DNA of 64,000 nt from Arenimonas fontis (GTDB taxonomy: Bacteria; Pseudomonadota; Gammaproteobacteria; Xanthomonadales; Xanthomonadaceae): assembly GCF_008386465.1 (NCBI RefSeq), contig NZ_VUOD01000006.1, positions 1 through 64,000 of the forward strand, in the 5' to 3' direction. A program made the translations under genes and the position numbers. Of the stretch, positions 11,892-20,234 are shown piece by piece. Below the pieces are notes generated by a model. The model did not search any database, had not been told where the DNA came from, and was given only the letters and a program-made list of their open reading frames with translations. Within the stretch, counting starts at the first letter, position 1, and every line of letters starts with the position of its first letter.

Positions 11892-12749
11892 ATGGCCGCG
11901 AAGAAATCCGCCTGGGCCCGCTTCCCGCACGATGGCAAGGGCTTCGACTACGCCGGAGACAAGCTCAGGAAGGCCTGGCCGGACCTGCATGCCGGCGACG
12001 CCGAGCCCTTCCCGGACGACAAACGCGCCGCCGCCCTGATCAAGGCCGCCGGCAAGGCCGCGCCCAAGGGCCTGGACGCCGAGGGCCTGGCCGAGGCCCT
12101 GCAGGAGGCCTGGCGGGCCTTCCACCGCGGCGATTTCCAGCGGGCCTACGAGGCCGGCGTCGCCCTGGGCCCCGTCGGCGCCTCGGTGGCCTGCAAGGCC
12201 CTGGGCATCCACGCCACCCATCTGGTGGACGACGAAGACGACCGGCTCGAGCGCTTCGAGCGGGTGGCCAGGCTGGCCGAGGACGCCATCGCCGCCCTGC
12301 CCGGCGAGGCCAACAGCCATTACCGCCATGCCTTCGGGCTGGGCCGCTACAGCCAGGGCATCAGCATCGCCAAGGCCCTGAAAATGGGCCTGGCCGGCAA
12401 AGTGCGCAAGGCGCTTGAGAAGGCGCTCGAACTCGCCCCGAAACATGCCGAGGCGCATCTGGCCATGGCCCAGTACCACGCCGAGATCATCGGCAAGGTC
12501 GGCGCCATGGTCGGCGGCCTGACCTATGGCGCCAAGGCCAGCGCCGCCGAGAAGCACATGGCCACCGCGCTCAAGCTGATCCCGGCGGCACCCGTGGCGC
12601 ACAACGAACACGCCGCCATGCTGCTGCTCCTGCATGGCGAGGATGGCGAGGACGCCGCTGCGGCTGCCTACGAGAAGGCCGGCAAGCTGAAGCCGCGGGA
12701 CGCGATGGAAGCGCTGGACGCCGAGTTCGCGCGTGCCCAGCTGGAATGA
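11892..12749 (+). CDS. TPR-like protein of unknown function (285 aa)
   Basis: The product starts MAAKKSAWARFPHDGKGF, with an AGGAG (11880-11884) 7 bases before the ATG. It is soluble, without signal peptide, and consists of paired helices with tetratricopeptide-like spacing: residues ~75-130 (EALQEAWRAFHRGDFQRAY), ~135-170, and ~185-265 (KALEKALELAPKHAEAHLAM, then ALKLIPAAPVAHNEHAAML). Such repeats mediate protein-protein contact. No enzyme domain is visible. A longer frame that begins far upstream is antisense to folD and the phasin gene and is rejected. Confidence 0.78.
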   Translation: MAAKKSAWARFPHDGKGFDYAGDKLRKAWPDLHAGDAEPFPDDKRAAALIKAAGKAAPKGLDAEGLAEALQEAWRAFHRGDFQRAYEAGVALGPVGASVACKALGIHATHLVDDEDDRLERFERVARLAEDAIAALPGEANSHYRHAFGLGRYSQGISIAKALKMGLAGKVRKALEKALELAPKHAEAHLAMAQYHAEIIGKVGAMVGGLTYGAKASAAEKHMATALKLIPAAPVAHNEHAAMLLLLHGEDGEDAAAAAYEKAGKLKPRDAMEALDAEFARAQLE

Positions 12750-12773
12750 GCCGCCCGGCGTCCGGGCATGAAA

Positions 12774-12794
12774 AAAGCCGGGCATGCCCGGCTT
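12774..12794. terminator. Hairpin terminator between the TPR-like gene and tRNA-Val
   Basis: The palindrome AAGCCGGGCATGCCCGGCTT is preceded by AAAAA and followed by GGTTT. It can serve as terminator for the plus-strand gene and for the minus-strand tRNA-Val. Confidence 0.6.
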
Positions 12795-12806
12795 GGTTTC
12801 GGATCC

Positions 12807-12881
12807 TGGTGGGCGGTACAGGATTTGAACCTGTGACCCCTGCCGTGTGAAAGCAGTGCTCTACCGCTGAGCTAACCGCCC
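12807..12881 (-). tRNA. tRNA-Val (anticodon CAC)
   Basis: The 75-base gene folds into a cloverleaf with acceptor GGGCGGT/ACCGCCC, D-arm GCTC...GAGC, anticodon stem CTGCT/GGCAG around loop TTCACAC, T-arm ACAGG-TTCAAAT-CCTGT, and an encoded CCA. Anticodon CAC reads GUG, the favoured Val codon in G+C-rich genomes. Confidence 0.96.
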
Positions 12882-12999
12882 GGGAGGCCGCGCATCTTAC
12901 GCGGGGGGCAAAAACCGGTCAAGCCGACGAGGGCGGGACGGCGACAGCGCCCCGCGCTTGCACGTCGCCGCTTCCGGCCACGGTCGCTTTGCCCACGGC

Positions 13000-14628
13000 T
13001 CAGCGCAACTTGGTCGCCAGCATCGCCGCGGCTTCCGGCGGCGGCGCGAACCGGTCCGGCCGGGCGCTTTCCCAGAACACCTGGAACACCGGATGGTCGG
13101 GAATGGTTTCCAGCAGCTGGCCCTGCGGCACGAAGCGGTGCAGTTTGGCCAGCGAGCGCACCTCGGTGGACGATATCCGGCGGATGATGTGCTCGGGGCC
13201 CAACTGGCGCGGATGCTCGAGCCCGGCCGCGGCCAGCAGGTCCCTGAGCGCTTCGAGCGTGTTGCGGTGGAAGTTGTGCACGCGCGCCGCCTTGTCGGCC
13301 GGGTCCAGGGCGGCCTGGCGGTGCCGGTCCTGGGTGGCGACGCCGGTCGGGCAGCGGTCGGTGTGGCAGCTCTGCGACTGGATGCAGCCCAAGGCGAACA
13401 TGAAGCCTCGGGCGGCATTGCACCAGTCCGCGCCCAGGGCCATGGCCCGGGCGATGTCGAAGGCGGTGATGATCTTGCCGGCAGCCGCCAGCTTGACCCG
13501 GGCGCGCAGGTCCAGGCCGACCAGGGTGTTGTGCACCAGCATCAGCGCCTCGCGCATGGGGGCGCCGACATGGTCGGTGAACTCCAGTGGCGCCGCGCCG
13601 GTGCCGCCCTCGCCGCCGTCCACGACGATGAAGTCGGGCAGGATGCCGGTCTCGCGCATGGCCTTGGCGATCGAGAACCACTCCCAGGGATGACCGATGG
13701 CCAGCTTGAAGCCGGTGGGCTTGCCGCCGGACAGATCACGCAGGCGCTGGATGAACTCGAGCAGGCCGATCGGCGTGTCGAAGGCGCTGTGCGCCGCCGG
13801 CGATACGCAGTCCACGCCTTGCCGTACGCCACGGGCCCGGGCGATTTCGGCGCTGACCTTGGCTGCCGGCAGGATCCCGCCCTGGCCGGGCTTGGCGCCC
13901 TGGCTGAGCTTGAGTTCGATCATCTTCACCTGCGGGTCGCCGGCGTTGCGCTGGAAACGCTCAGCGTCGAACCGGCCCTCCCCGTTGCGGCAGCCGAAAT
14001 AGCCCGAGCCGATCTCCCAGACCAGGTCGCCGCCGTTCTCACGGTGGTAGATCGAGATCGAGCCCTCGCCGGTGTCGTGATAGAAGCGGCCGCGCCGTGC
14101 ACCTTCGTTGAGCGCACGGATGGCGTTGGCGGAAAGCGAGCCGAAGCTCATCGCCGAGATGTTGAACACGCTGGCCGCGTAGGGTTGCGCGCGGTCCTCG
14201 CCCACGACCACACGAAAGTCGGCCGATTCGATCCGTACCGGCCGCAGCGAATGGTTGATCCACTCGTAGTGCTCGCCGTAGAGGTCGCGCTGGGTGCCGA
14301 AAGGCCGCTTGTCCAACACGTCCTTGGCGCGCTGGTAGACGATGGCCCGTTGCTGGCGCGAGAACGGCCGCTCATCGGTGTCGCTCTCGATGAAGTACTG
14401 GCGGATCTCCGGGCCGATGGATTCCAGGCCGTAGCGGAAATGCGCCGCCACCGGATAGTTGCGCCGCAGGGCCTGCTTGCGCTGCAACAGGTCGATCACG
14501 CCGACGACGCTCAGGCCGCCGAAGATCGCCAGCCCCCAGCCGGCCACCGGCGTCCAGGCCAGGGCGATGCCGAAAACCAGCGTCAACAGCAGGCAGGCCG
14601 CGAAAGGCCAGTATCGCGAAGGCAGCAT
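13000..14628 (-). CDS. FMN-binding glutamate synthase family protein, membrane-anchored (542 aa)
   Basis: One or two transmembrane segments (about residues 7-45, FAACLLLTLVFGIALAW) precede a domain like the FMN/synthase part of the glutamate synthase large subunit. Visible motifs are SFGSLSANAI, GGDLVWEIGSGYFGCR, GAKPGQGGILP, VDGGEGGTG and the Cys cluster CIQSQSCHTDRCPTGVA. It lacks the amidotransferase domain, so it is not a complete GOGAT; substrate and partner are unknown. The ATG at 14628 was chosen because the open frame upstream runs through the tRNA-Leu gene. It lies between tRNA-Leu and tRNA-Val. Confidence 0.85.
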   Translation of the reverse strand: MLPSRYWPFAACLLLTLVFGIALAWTPVAGWGLAIFGGLSVVGVIDLLQRKQALRRNYPVAAHFRYGLESIGPEIRQYFIESDTDERPFSRQQRAIVYQRAKDVLDKRPFGTQRDLYGEHYEWINHSLRPVRIESADFRVVVGEDRAQPYAASVFNISAMSFGSLSANAIRALNEGARRGRFYHDTGEGSISIYHRENGGDLVWEIGSGYFGCRNGEGRFDAERFQRNAGDPQVKMIELKLSQGAKPGQGGILPAAKVSAEIARARGVRQGVDCVSPAAHSAFDTPIGLLEFIQRLRDLSGGKPTGFKLAIGHPWEWFSIAKAMRETGILPDFIVVDGGEGGTGAAPLEFTDHVGAPMREALMLVHNTLVGLDLRARVKLAAAGKIITAFDIARAMALGADWCNAARGFMFALGCIQSQSCHTDRCPTGVATQDRHRQAALDPADKAARVHNFHRNTLEALRDLLAAAGLEHPRQLGPEHIIRRISSTEVRSLAKLHRFVPQGQLLETIPDHPVFQVFWESARPDRFAPPPEAAAMLATKLR

Positions 14629-14642
14629 GGGCTCTCCTGTGC

Positions 14643-14729
14643 TGGTGCCCGGGGTGGGAGTCGAACCCACATGGCCTTGCGGCCGGGGGATTTTAAGTCC
14701 CCTGCGTTTACCGGTTTCGCCACCCGGGC
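14643..14729 (-). tRNA. tRNA-Leu (anticodon TAA)
   Basis: This 87-base class II tRNA has a long variable arm, acceptor GCCCGGG/CCCGGGC, anticodon loop CTTAAAA and encoded CCA. It is the third tRNA after pgsA, matching the glyW-cysT-leuZ order of Escherichia coli. Confidence 0.96.
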
Positions 14730-14783
14730 CGGGCCTGCCGGCATGGTGCCGCAAGCCTGCCGGCGACGACAACGGCAGCAGCG

Positions 14784-14815
14784 GAAAAGACGAAGCCCCG
14801 CCGGGGCGGGGCTTC
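14784..14815 (-). terminator. Hairpin between tRNA-Cys and tRNA-Leu
   Basis: Minus strand: GAAGCCCCGCC paired with GGCGGGGCTTC, followed by GTCTTTTCC. It lies between two tRNA genes and may act as a terminator or attenuator, or as a processing signal. Confidence 0.55.
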
Positions 14816-14819
14816 GAAC

Positions 14820-14893
14820 TGGAGGCCGGGGTCGGAATTGAACCGGCGTACGCGGATTTGCAGTCCGCTGCATAACCACTCTGCCACCCGGCC
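14820..14893 (-). tRNA. tRNA-Cys (anticodon GCA)
   Basis: 74 bases, acceptor GGCCGGG/CCCGGCC, anticodon loop CTGCAAA, discriminator U and encoded CCA. It is the middle member of the Gly-Cys-Leu cluster. Confidence 0.96.
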
Positions 14894-14933
14894 GGGAGGC
14901 GATCCGGAAGCAAGCTTAGCGCCTGCCTGGCCC

Positions 14934-14966
14934 GGAAAGAACAAGACCCCGCGAGCGGGGTCTTGT
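14934..14966 (-). terminator. Hairpin between tRNA-Gly and tRNA-Cys
   Basis: Perfect palindrome ACAAGACCCC-GCGAGC-GGGGTCTTGT (14941-14966), followed on the minus strand by TCTTTCC. It may reduce read-through from tRNA-Gly to tRNA-Cys, or mark RNA processing. Confidence 0.5.
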
Positions 14967-14973
14967 CGGAACC

Positions 14974-15049
<76 letters not shown>

Positions 15050-15123
15050 GGGAGACGCGCATTTTGGGCAAGCCACCCGGGGGTGTCAATACCCCGTCAG
15101 CGCGAAAACGACCTTAGCCATCC

Positions 15124-15684
15124 CTACCCCTTCTGCCGCATCGCCGGCCAGGCGGCGCGCAGGTAGTCCCAGCCCGACCACAGGGTCAGCGTCGCCGCCA
15201 CCGCCAGCAGCCATTCGCCGATCCTGAACACGGGCAGGCCCAGCAGGTCTTCCTCAAACAACAGGCAGGTGATCGCCACCATCTGCACGATGGTCTTGAG
15301 CTTGCCCAGCCCCGCCACCTTCACCAGGCCGTGCGCGCCGACCTGCGCCATCCACTCCCGCAGCGCGCTGATGGTGATTTCCCTGCCGATGATGATGGCG
15401 CTGAGCAGGGCCATCCAGGGCGTATCGTGCCGTTCCACCACCAGCAGCAGGGCGAAGGCCACGGTGAGCTTGTCGGCCACCGGGTCCAGGAAGGCGCCGA
15501 AGGCGGAGAACATGCGGAACCTGCGGGCAATCCAACCATCCAGCCAATCGGTGCTGGCGCCCAGCAGGAATATCGCCGCCGCGGCGATGTTGGTCCACGC
15601 ATAAGGCAGGTAGAAGACTGCGACCAGGACCGGGATCAGCAGGATCCGGAACAGCGTCAGCAGGGTGGGAATGGTCAGGGTCAC
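15124..15684 (-). CDS. pgsA: CDP-diacylglycerol-glycerol-3-phosphate 3-phosphatidyltransferase (186 aa)
   Basis: PgsA makes phosphatidylglycerophosphate, the first step to phosphatidylglycerol and cardiolipin, in the inner membrane. The full CDP-alcohol phosphotransferase signature is seen: DWLDGWIAR, then eight residues, then G-AFL-D-PVA-D. Four to five hydrophobic helices are present. The start is GTG at 15684 and overlaps the uvrC stop by four bases (GTGA). Length is normal. uvrC-pgsA followed by three tRNAs is a conserved gammaproteobacterial order. Confidence 0.97.
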   Translation of the reverse strand: MTLTIPTLLTLFRILLIPVLVAVFYLPYAWTNIAAAAIFLLGASTDWLDGWIARRFRMFSAFGAFLDPVADKLTVAFALLLVVERHDTPWMALLSAIIIGREITISALREWMAQVGAHGLVKVAGLGKLKTIVQMVAITCLLFEEDLLGLPVFRIGEWLLAVAATLTLWSGWDYLRAAWPAMRQKG

Positions 15685-17549
15685 GGCGTGCCTGCGCTGG
15701 AAGCGTCGTCGGGAGATTGTGGCCCAAGTCCGTGCAGGGCGTGGTAGATGCGTTCGGCCAGGGCGCGGTTCACCCCTTCGACACGGGCGATTTCCTCGAC
15801 GCCGGCCCCGCGCAGGCCGGCCAGGCCACCGAAGTGCTTGAGCAGGGCCGAGCGTCGCCTCGGGCCGATGCCCGGAATGTCCTCCAGCCGGCTGGTCTCG
15901 CGCGCCTTCTGGCGTTTTCCGCGATGGCCGGTGATGGCGAAGCGGTGCGCCTCGTCACGCACCTGCTGGATCAGTTGCAAGCCGGGTGAGGCCGCGCCCG
16001 GGCGCAATTGCTTGCCGTCCGGCAGGATCAGGGTTTCGTGACCGGCGCGGCGCTCCTCGCCCTTGGCCACGCCGACCAGGGCCACGCCGGTCACGCCCAA
16101 CTCGTCGAGCACGGCCCGCGCCTGGGCCAGCTGGCCGGCGCCGCCGTCGATCAGCAGCAGGTCCGGCAGCACGCCCTCGTCCATGCCGCGGCGGAAACGG
16201 CGTTGCAGGACCTGGTGCATGGCGGCGTAGTCGTCGCCCGGAGTGATGCCGGTGATGTTGTAGCGCCGGTACTGGCCGCGCACGGGACCTTCCGTGTCGA
16301 ACACCACGCAGGAGGCCACCGTAGCCTCGCCAAGGGTGTGGCTGATGTCGAAGCACTCGATGCGCGCCGGCGGCTCGGCCAGGCCCAGCAGCTCCTGCAG
16401 CGACAGCAGGCGCGTGCGCTGGGCAACGCTGGAAGTCAGCTCGGCATTCAGGGCCAGGCGGGCGTTCTGCCTGGCGAGATCGAGGAAGCGGGCCCGTTCG
16501 CCGCGCACCGAGGCCTTGATCTCGACCTTGCGCCCGGCCTGGCTGCTCAGCACATCCTGCAGCAGTGCCCGGTCGTGGATGTCGTGGCTGAGCACGATCT
16601 CGCGCGGCGGCCGCTGCTCCAGGTAATGCTGGGCGACGAAGGCGCCCAGCACCTCCGCCGGGGATTCCTCGCCGTTGGTACGCGGGAAGAAGCTGCGGGT
16701 GCCCTGATTGAAACCGTTGCGGAAGGCCAGCAGCAGCACGCAGGCGCTGCCCTGCCCGACCTCGCAGGCCAGTATGTCCATGTCCAGCTGCTCGCCTTCG
16801 ACGTACTGCCGGGCCTGCACGCGCCGGATCGCCGCGATCTGGTCGCGCAGCCGCGCCGCCTGCTCGAACTCCAGCCGCGACGAGGCCTCGTCCATGGCCC
16901 GGGTCAGCTCGTCCACCAGTTCGTTGCTGCGGCCCTCCAGGAACAGGGCGGCCCGGCGCACGTCGGCGTCGTAGTCGCGGGCGGCGATCAGGCCGACGCA
17001 AGGCGCGCTGCAGCGGCCGATCTGGTGTTGCAGGCAGGGTCGGCTGCGGTTGCGGAACACGCTGTCCTCGCAGGTGCGCAAGCGGAAGATCTTGGCCATC
17101 AGGTCCAGGGTCTCGCGCACTGCGCCGGAGCCTGGATACGGCCCGTAATAGCGGCCGGCCACCGCCCGCGGGCCGCGGTGGAAAGCCAGTCGCGGCCAGG
17201 TTTCCTCGGTCAGCAGGATGTGCGGGTAGCTCTTGTCGTCCCGCAACAGAACGTTGTAGCGGGGACGCAGGGCCTTGATCAGCTGGTTCTCCAGGATCAG
17301 GGCCTCGCTCTCGGTGCGGGTCGCCGTCACCTCGATGCCGGCGATCTGCGACACCATCAGGGCGATGCGCCGGGAAGGCTGCTCCTTGAGGAAGTAGCTG
17401 GCCACGCGCTTGCGCAGCGAAGCCGCCTTGCCGACGTAGAGCACGCTGCCGTCGGCCGCCAGCATCCGGTACACGCCCGGCGCCGAGGTCAGGCCACGCA
17501 CGAAGGCCTTGCCGTCGAAGGCCGGCGCCGGAGCCGCTTCCCCGCTCAT
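15681..17549 (-). CDS. uvrC: Excinuclease ABC subunit C (622 aa)
   Basis: UvrC makes both incisions around bulky DNA lesions in nucleotide excision repair, together with UvrAB. Domains in order: GIY-YIG nuclease (GVYRMLAADGSVLYVGKAASL, residues ~25-45), a Cys-rich part (CLQHQIGRCSAPC), the UVR motif (LEFEQAARLRDQI), the RNase H-like nuclease with CFDISHTLGE, and C-terminal helix-hairpin-helix motifs (DIPGIGPRRRSALLKHFG). The ATG at 17549 overlaps the stop of the upstream gene (ATGA). The longer frame upstream is another frame of the NHL and phosphatase genes. Confidence 0.98.
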   Translation of the reverse strand: MSGEAAPAPAFDGKAFVRGLTSAPGVYRMLAADGSVLYVGKAASLRKRVASYFLKEQPSRRIALMVSQIAGIEVTATRTESEALILENQLIKALRPRYNVLLRDDKSYPHILLTEETWPRLAFHRGPRAVAGRYYGPYPGSGAVRETLDLMAKIFRLRTCEDSVFRNRSRPCLQHQIGRCSAPCVGLIAARDYDADVRRAALFLEGRSNELVDELTRAMDEASSRLEFEQAARLRDQIAAIRRVQARQYVEGEQLDMDILACEVGQGSACVLLLAFRNGFNQGTRSFFPRTNGEESPAEVLGAFVAQHYLEQRPPREIVLSHDIHDRALLQDVLSSQAGRKVEIKASVRGERARFLDLARQNARLALNAELTSSVAQRTRLLSLQELLGLAEPPARIECFDISHTLGEATVASCVVFDTEGPVRGQYRRYNITGITPGDDYAAMHQVLQRRFRRGMDEGVLPDLLLIDGGAGQLAQARAVLDELGVTGVALVGVAKGEERRAGHETLILPDGKQLRPGAASPGLQLIQQVRDEAHRFAITGHRGKRQKARETSRLEDIPGIGPRRRSALLKHFGGLAGLRGAGVEEIARVEGVNRALAERIYHALHGLGPQSPDDASSAGTP

Positions 17550-18961
17550 TCGCCGATCGGCAGGCGGGTCAGCTTGCCGGTGCCCAAGTCGTACCGCAGC
17601 ACCTCGTGCGCGCCGGTGTTGGCGATCCACAGGGAACCGGAGCCTGCGGCCAGAGCGGCCGGCTGCTCCAGCGGATGCGACAATTCCAGCGTGGCCATGT
17701 CGCCGCCGCCCAGTCGCAGCCGCCGCAGCAGCCCGTTGTAGGCATCGGCCACCCACAGCACCGGGGAACCGGGATCCAGGGCCAGCCCCAGCGGCAACTG
17801 CATGCGCGCCTCGCGGCGCTGCCCGTCCTGGTCGCCAAACTCGTAAAGCCCCTGTCCGACCAGGGTCTGCACCTGCCCCTGGGCGATCTGAACCGCACGC
17901 ACCGCCGACGTGGCGGAATCGGCCACGTACAGCATCTGCTGCACCTGCACCAAGGCGGCAGGATGGGCGAACATGGCGCTGCGGGCCGGCCCGTCGGCGA
18001 TGCCCAGCTCGCCAGTGCCGGCCAGGCAGCGCATTCGCGACTGGCCTAGGTCGTATTCCCAGATCTGGTTGCTGCCCGCCATGGCGATGTACAGGCGTTC
18101 GATGCCACCGGTGAGGTCCCAGGGTTGGTTCAGGGCGAAATCGGCTCCTTTTCCCTTGCCCTCGTGCGGCTGCCCGGACCGGCCCTGGCCCAGCACCGTT
18201 TCGACCGCACCGTCGAGCAGGCGGATGCGGCGGATGCAGTGGTTGCCGGCGTCGGCGACGTAGAGCGATTCGCGGACCAGGCACAGGCCGCGCGGATGCC
18301 GGAACGCGGCTTCCTCGACCGGCCCGTCCAGATAATCGCCGTGGCCGGTGCCGAACTCGCGCAATACCCGGCCGGAATGGCTGCACTCCAGTACGCGGTG
18401 ATGGCCGGTATCGGCGACGTAGAGATGGTTCTCGCCCGCCGCCAGCCCGGCCGGAAAGGCCAGGGGCAGGCGTGGCTCGGCACCCAGGCGGCGCGGCTGC
18501 CGCGGCGGCGAAAGGGCGCCGTCGGCCTCTTCCACCAGCTGCGACACCGCGGCTTCCAGGGCAGGGCCCTGGTCGTCGCCGGCAAACACCTGACGCAGCC
18601 TGCCCTGAGAGTCTACCAGGGCAACCGAGGGCCAGGCGCGGATGCCGTAGTGCTGCCAGGCCACCCAGCCGGGATCGTTGGCCACCGGAAAGGACAGTCC
18701 CATGCGGTTGACGGCCTTGAGCACCAGCCGGCTGTCCAGTTCGGCATCGAACTTGGGCACGTGCAGCCCCAGCAGCGACAAGGCCAAGGGAAAGCGCGCC
18801 TGCAGGCGCTGCAGCTCGTCCACCATGTTCTGGCAGTACGCCGAGCCGGAATTCCAGAACATCAGACCCAGCACGCGACCGCGGTAGGCGGGCAACGGCT
18901 GCGGGTCGGCATTGAGCCAATGCAGGGTGTCGGGCAGTTCGGGGGCGAGGGCCGGCGACAT
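17546..18961 (-). CDS. NHLRC2-like protein: thioredoxin-like domain + NHL beta-propeller (471 aa)
   Basis: Residues ~20-150 look like a thioredoxin fold (GRVLGLMFWNSGSAYCQN, later YGIRAWPSVALVD with the cis-Pro). Residues ~165-470 hold repeated NHL blades (LYVADTGHHRVLE, LYVADAGNHCIRR, LYVADSATSAVRA, LWVADAYNGLLRR, LWIANTGAHEVLR). This is the architecture of human NHLRC2 and bacterial relatives. The expected CxxC is CQNM (Cys43, Met46), so disulfide exchange is unlikely. There is no signal peptide, so it is probably cytoplasmic. It is coupled to uvrC by ATGA, but its function there is unknown. Confidence 0.8.
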   Translation of the reverse strand: MSPALAPELPDTLHWLNADPQPLPAYRGRVLGLMFWNSGSAYCQNMVDELQRLQARFPLALSLLGLHVPKFDAELDSRLVLKAVNRMGLSFPVANDPGWVAWQHYGIRAWPSVALVDSQGRLRQVFAGDDQGPALEAAVSQLVEEADGALSPPRQPRRLGAEPRLPLAFPAGLAAGENHLYVADTGHHRVLECSHSGRVLREFGTGHGDYLDGPVEEAAFRHPRGLCLVRESLYVADAGNHCIRRIRLLDGAVETVLGQGRSGQPHEGKGKGADFALNQPWDLTGGIERLYIAMAGSNQIWEYDLGQSRMRCLAGTGELGIADGPARSAMFAHPAALVQVQQMLYVADSATSAVRAVQIAQGQVQTLVGQGLYEFGDQDGQRREARMQLPLGLALDPGSPVLWVADAYNGLLRRLRLGGGDMATLELSHPLEQPAALAAGSGSLWIANTGAHEVLRYDLGTGKLTRLPIGE

Positions 18962-18987
18962 GCGCTGCTCCTTGGACGTGCCGGGGA

Positions 18988-19449
18988 TTATGCCTGCCCG
19001 CGCAGGCGCCGCAGCAGGCCCTCGGCCGCGTCACGGCACAGGGCATTGACCCGTTCGAAGTCGGCTGCGCTCCCGTAATACGGATCAGGCACTTCGCCAC
19101 CGGCCTGCACCCCGGCCCAGTCCAGGGCCAGGGCGATGCGCGCGCGGGCGTCCGGCGGAGCCCGGCGCAGCAGTTCGCGCTGGTTGTCGCGGTCGGCGCA
19201 GAGGATCAGGTCCATGCCCTGGAAGTCGTCGGCGCGCACCTGGCGGGCGCGCAGGCCGGATATGTCCAGGCCGTACCGGGCCGCCACCGCAACGGCACGC
19301 GGGTCGGGCGGCTGGCCGGCGTGCCAAGCGCCGGTACCGGCCGAATCCACCAGGCGCACCAGGCCGGTGTCGCCCAGCACCTGCCGCGCCCAGCCTTCCA
19401 GCAGCGGCGAGCGGCAGATGTTCCCCATGCAAACAAACAGTATTTTCAA
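18988..19449 (-). CDS. Low-molecular-weight protein tyrosine phosphatase (153 aa)
   Basis: The N-terminal P-loop VCMGNICRSP (C7, R13) and the acid motif DPYY near residue 123 define the family, which dephosphorylates protein Tyr, often BY-kinases of polysaccharide export. No kinase or capsule genes are in the window. The only start in frame is TTG at 19449 (LKILFVC), 12 bases after the kdsB stop; the next Met is inside the P-loop and too late. Local base composition around 19440-19465 is A/T-rich. Length is typical. Confidence 0.93.
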   Translation of the reverse strand: MKILFVCMGNICRSPLLEGWARQVLGDTGLVRLVDSAGTGAWHAGQPPDPRAVAVAARYGLDISGLRARQVRADDFQGMDLILCADRDNQRELLRRAPPDARARIALALDWAGVQAGGEVPDPYYGSAADFERVNALCRDAAEGLLRRLRGQA

Positions 19450-19460
19450 GTATTTACACG

Positions 19461-20234
19461 CTATTGTTGATCGGTGTCCGAGATGAAGGCATTGGCCCTG
19501 GCCAGGTCTTCCTCGGTGTCCACGCCGGGCGGGAACGGCACCGGCGTCAGGGCCACGGCGATGCGGTGGCCGGCTTCCAGCACCCGCAACTGCTCCAGCG
19601 CCTCCATTTGCTCAAGCCGGCCAGGCGGCATGGCGGCAAAGCAGCGCAGGAAGCCGGCGCGGTAGGCGTAGATGCCGATGTGCCGCAGGGTGTCCGGCCC
19701 GGGCGGCGACAGCCGGTCCCGGGCGAAGCGATCGCGCTGCCAGGGGATGGGTGCGCGGCTGAAGTACAGGGCCATGCCGGACGCGTCGCGCACCACCTTC
19801 ACCGTGTTCGGATCGAACAGGCTTGCGCTGTCGGTGACCGGCGTGGCGAGGGTGGCCATGTCGGCGCCGGACTTCACCAGCAAGTCGGCGACGGCGCGGA
19901 TGCCCTCTGGTGGGGCGAAGGGTTCGTCGCCCTGCAGGTTCACCACCGCGGTGTCCTCGCTCCAGCCCAGCTGGTCGGTGACCTCGGCCAGGCGGTCGGT
20001 GCCGGAGAGGTGATCGGGTTTGGTCATGCAGACGCGCACCGCCTGCCCGGCCAGGGCCTCGGCGACGCGGGCGTCGTCCGTGGCCACCACCACCTCGCGG
20101 GCGCCGGCCTGCAGGGCACGTTCGACCACGCGCAACACCAGCGGCTGGCCGCCGACCAGGCGCAGCGGCTTGCCGGGCAATCGGCTGGCGCCGTAACGGG
20201 CAGGAATGGCGACGATGAAATCAGGTGCGGCCAT
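19461..20234 (-). CDS. kdsB: 3-deoxy-manno-octulosonate cytidylyltransferase (257 aa)
   Basis: KdsB activates Kdo with CTP to CMP-Kdo, the donor for the inner core of lipopolysaccharide. The CTP-binding motif [15 protein letters not shown], the metal-site region VNLQGDEPF and the sugar-site HIGIYAYR are visible. The start [14 protein letters not shown] at 20234 is preferred over a Met 13 codons earlier because it places the nucleotide loop as in the family. It overlaps the end of lpxK by 14 bases, consistent with coupling in a lipid A/Kdo operon. Confidence 0.96.
   Translation of the reverse strand: MAAPDFIVAIPARYGASRLPGKPLRLVGGQPLVLRVVERALQAGAREVVVATDDARVAEALAGQAVRVCMTKPDHLSGTDRLAEVTDQLGWSEDTAVVNLQGDEPFAPPEGIRAVADLLVKSGADMATLATPVTDSASLFDPNTVKVVRDASGMALYFSRAPIPWQRDRFARDRLSPPGPDTLRHIGIYAYRAGFLRCFAAMPPGRLEQMEALEQLRVLEAGHRIAVALTPVPFPPGVDTEEDLARANAFISDTDQQ

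Noticed and set aside
12958..14841. 627-codon plus-strand frame over the FMN glutamate synthase gene and tRNA-Leu
   Set aside because: It crosses a tRNA gene and mirrors a coding frame with clear motifs.
14784..14966. Two strong palindromes between tRNA genes considered as mobile-element ends or REP repeats
   Set aside because: They differ in sequence, have T-rich flanks on the tRNA strand and fit terminators or processing hairpins better.
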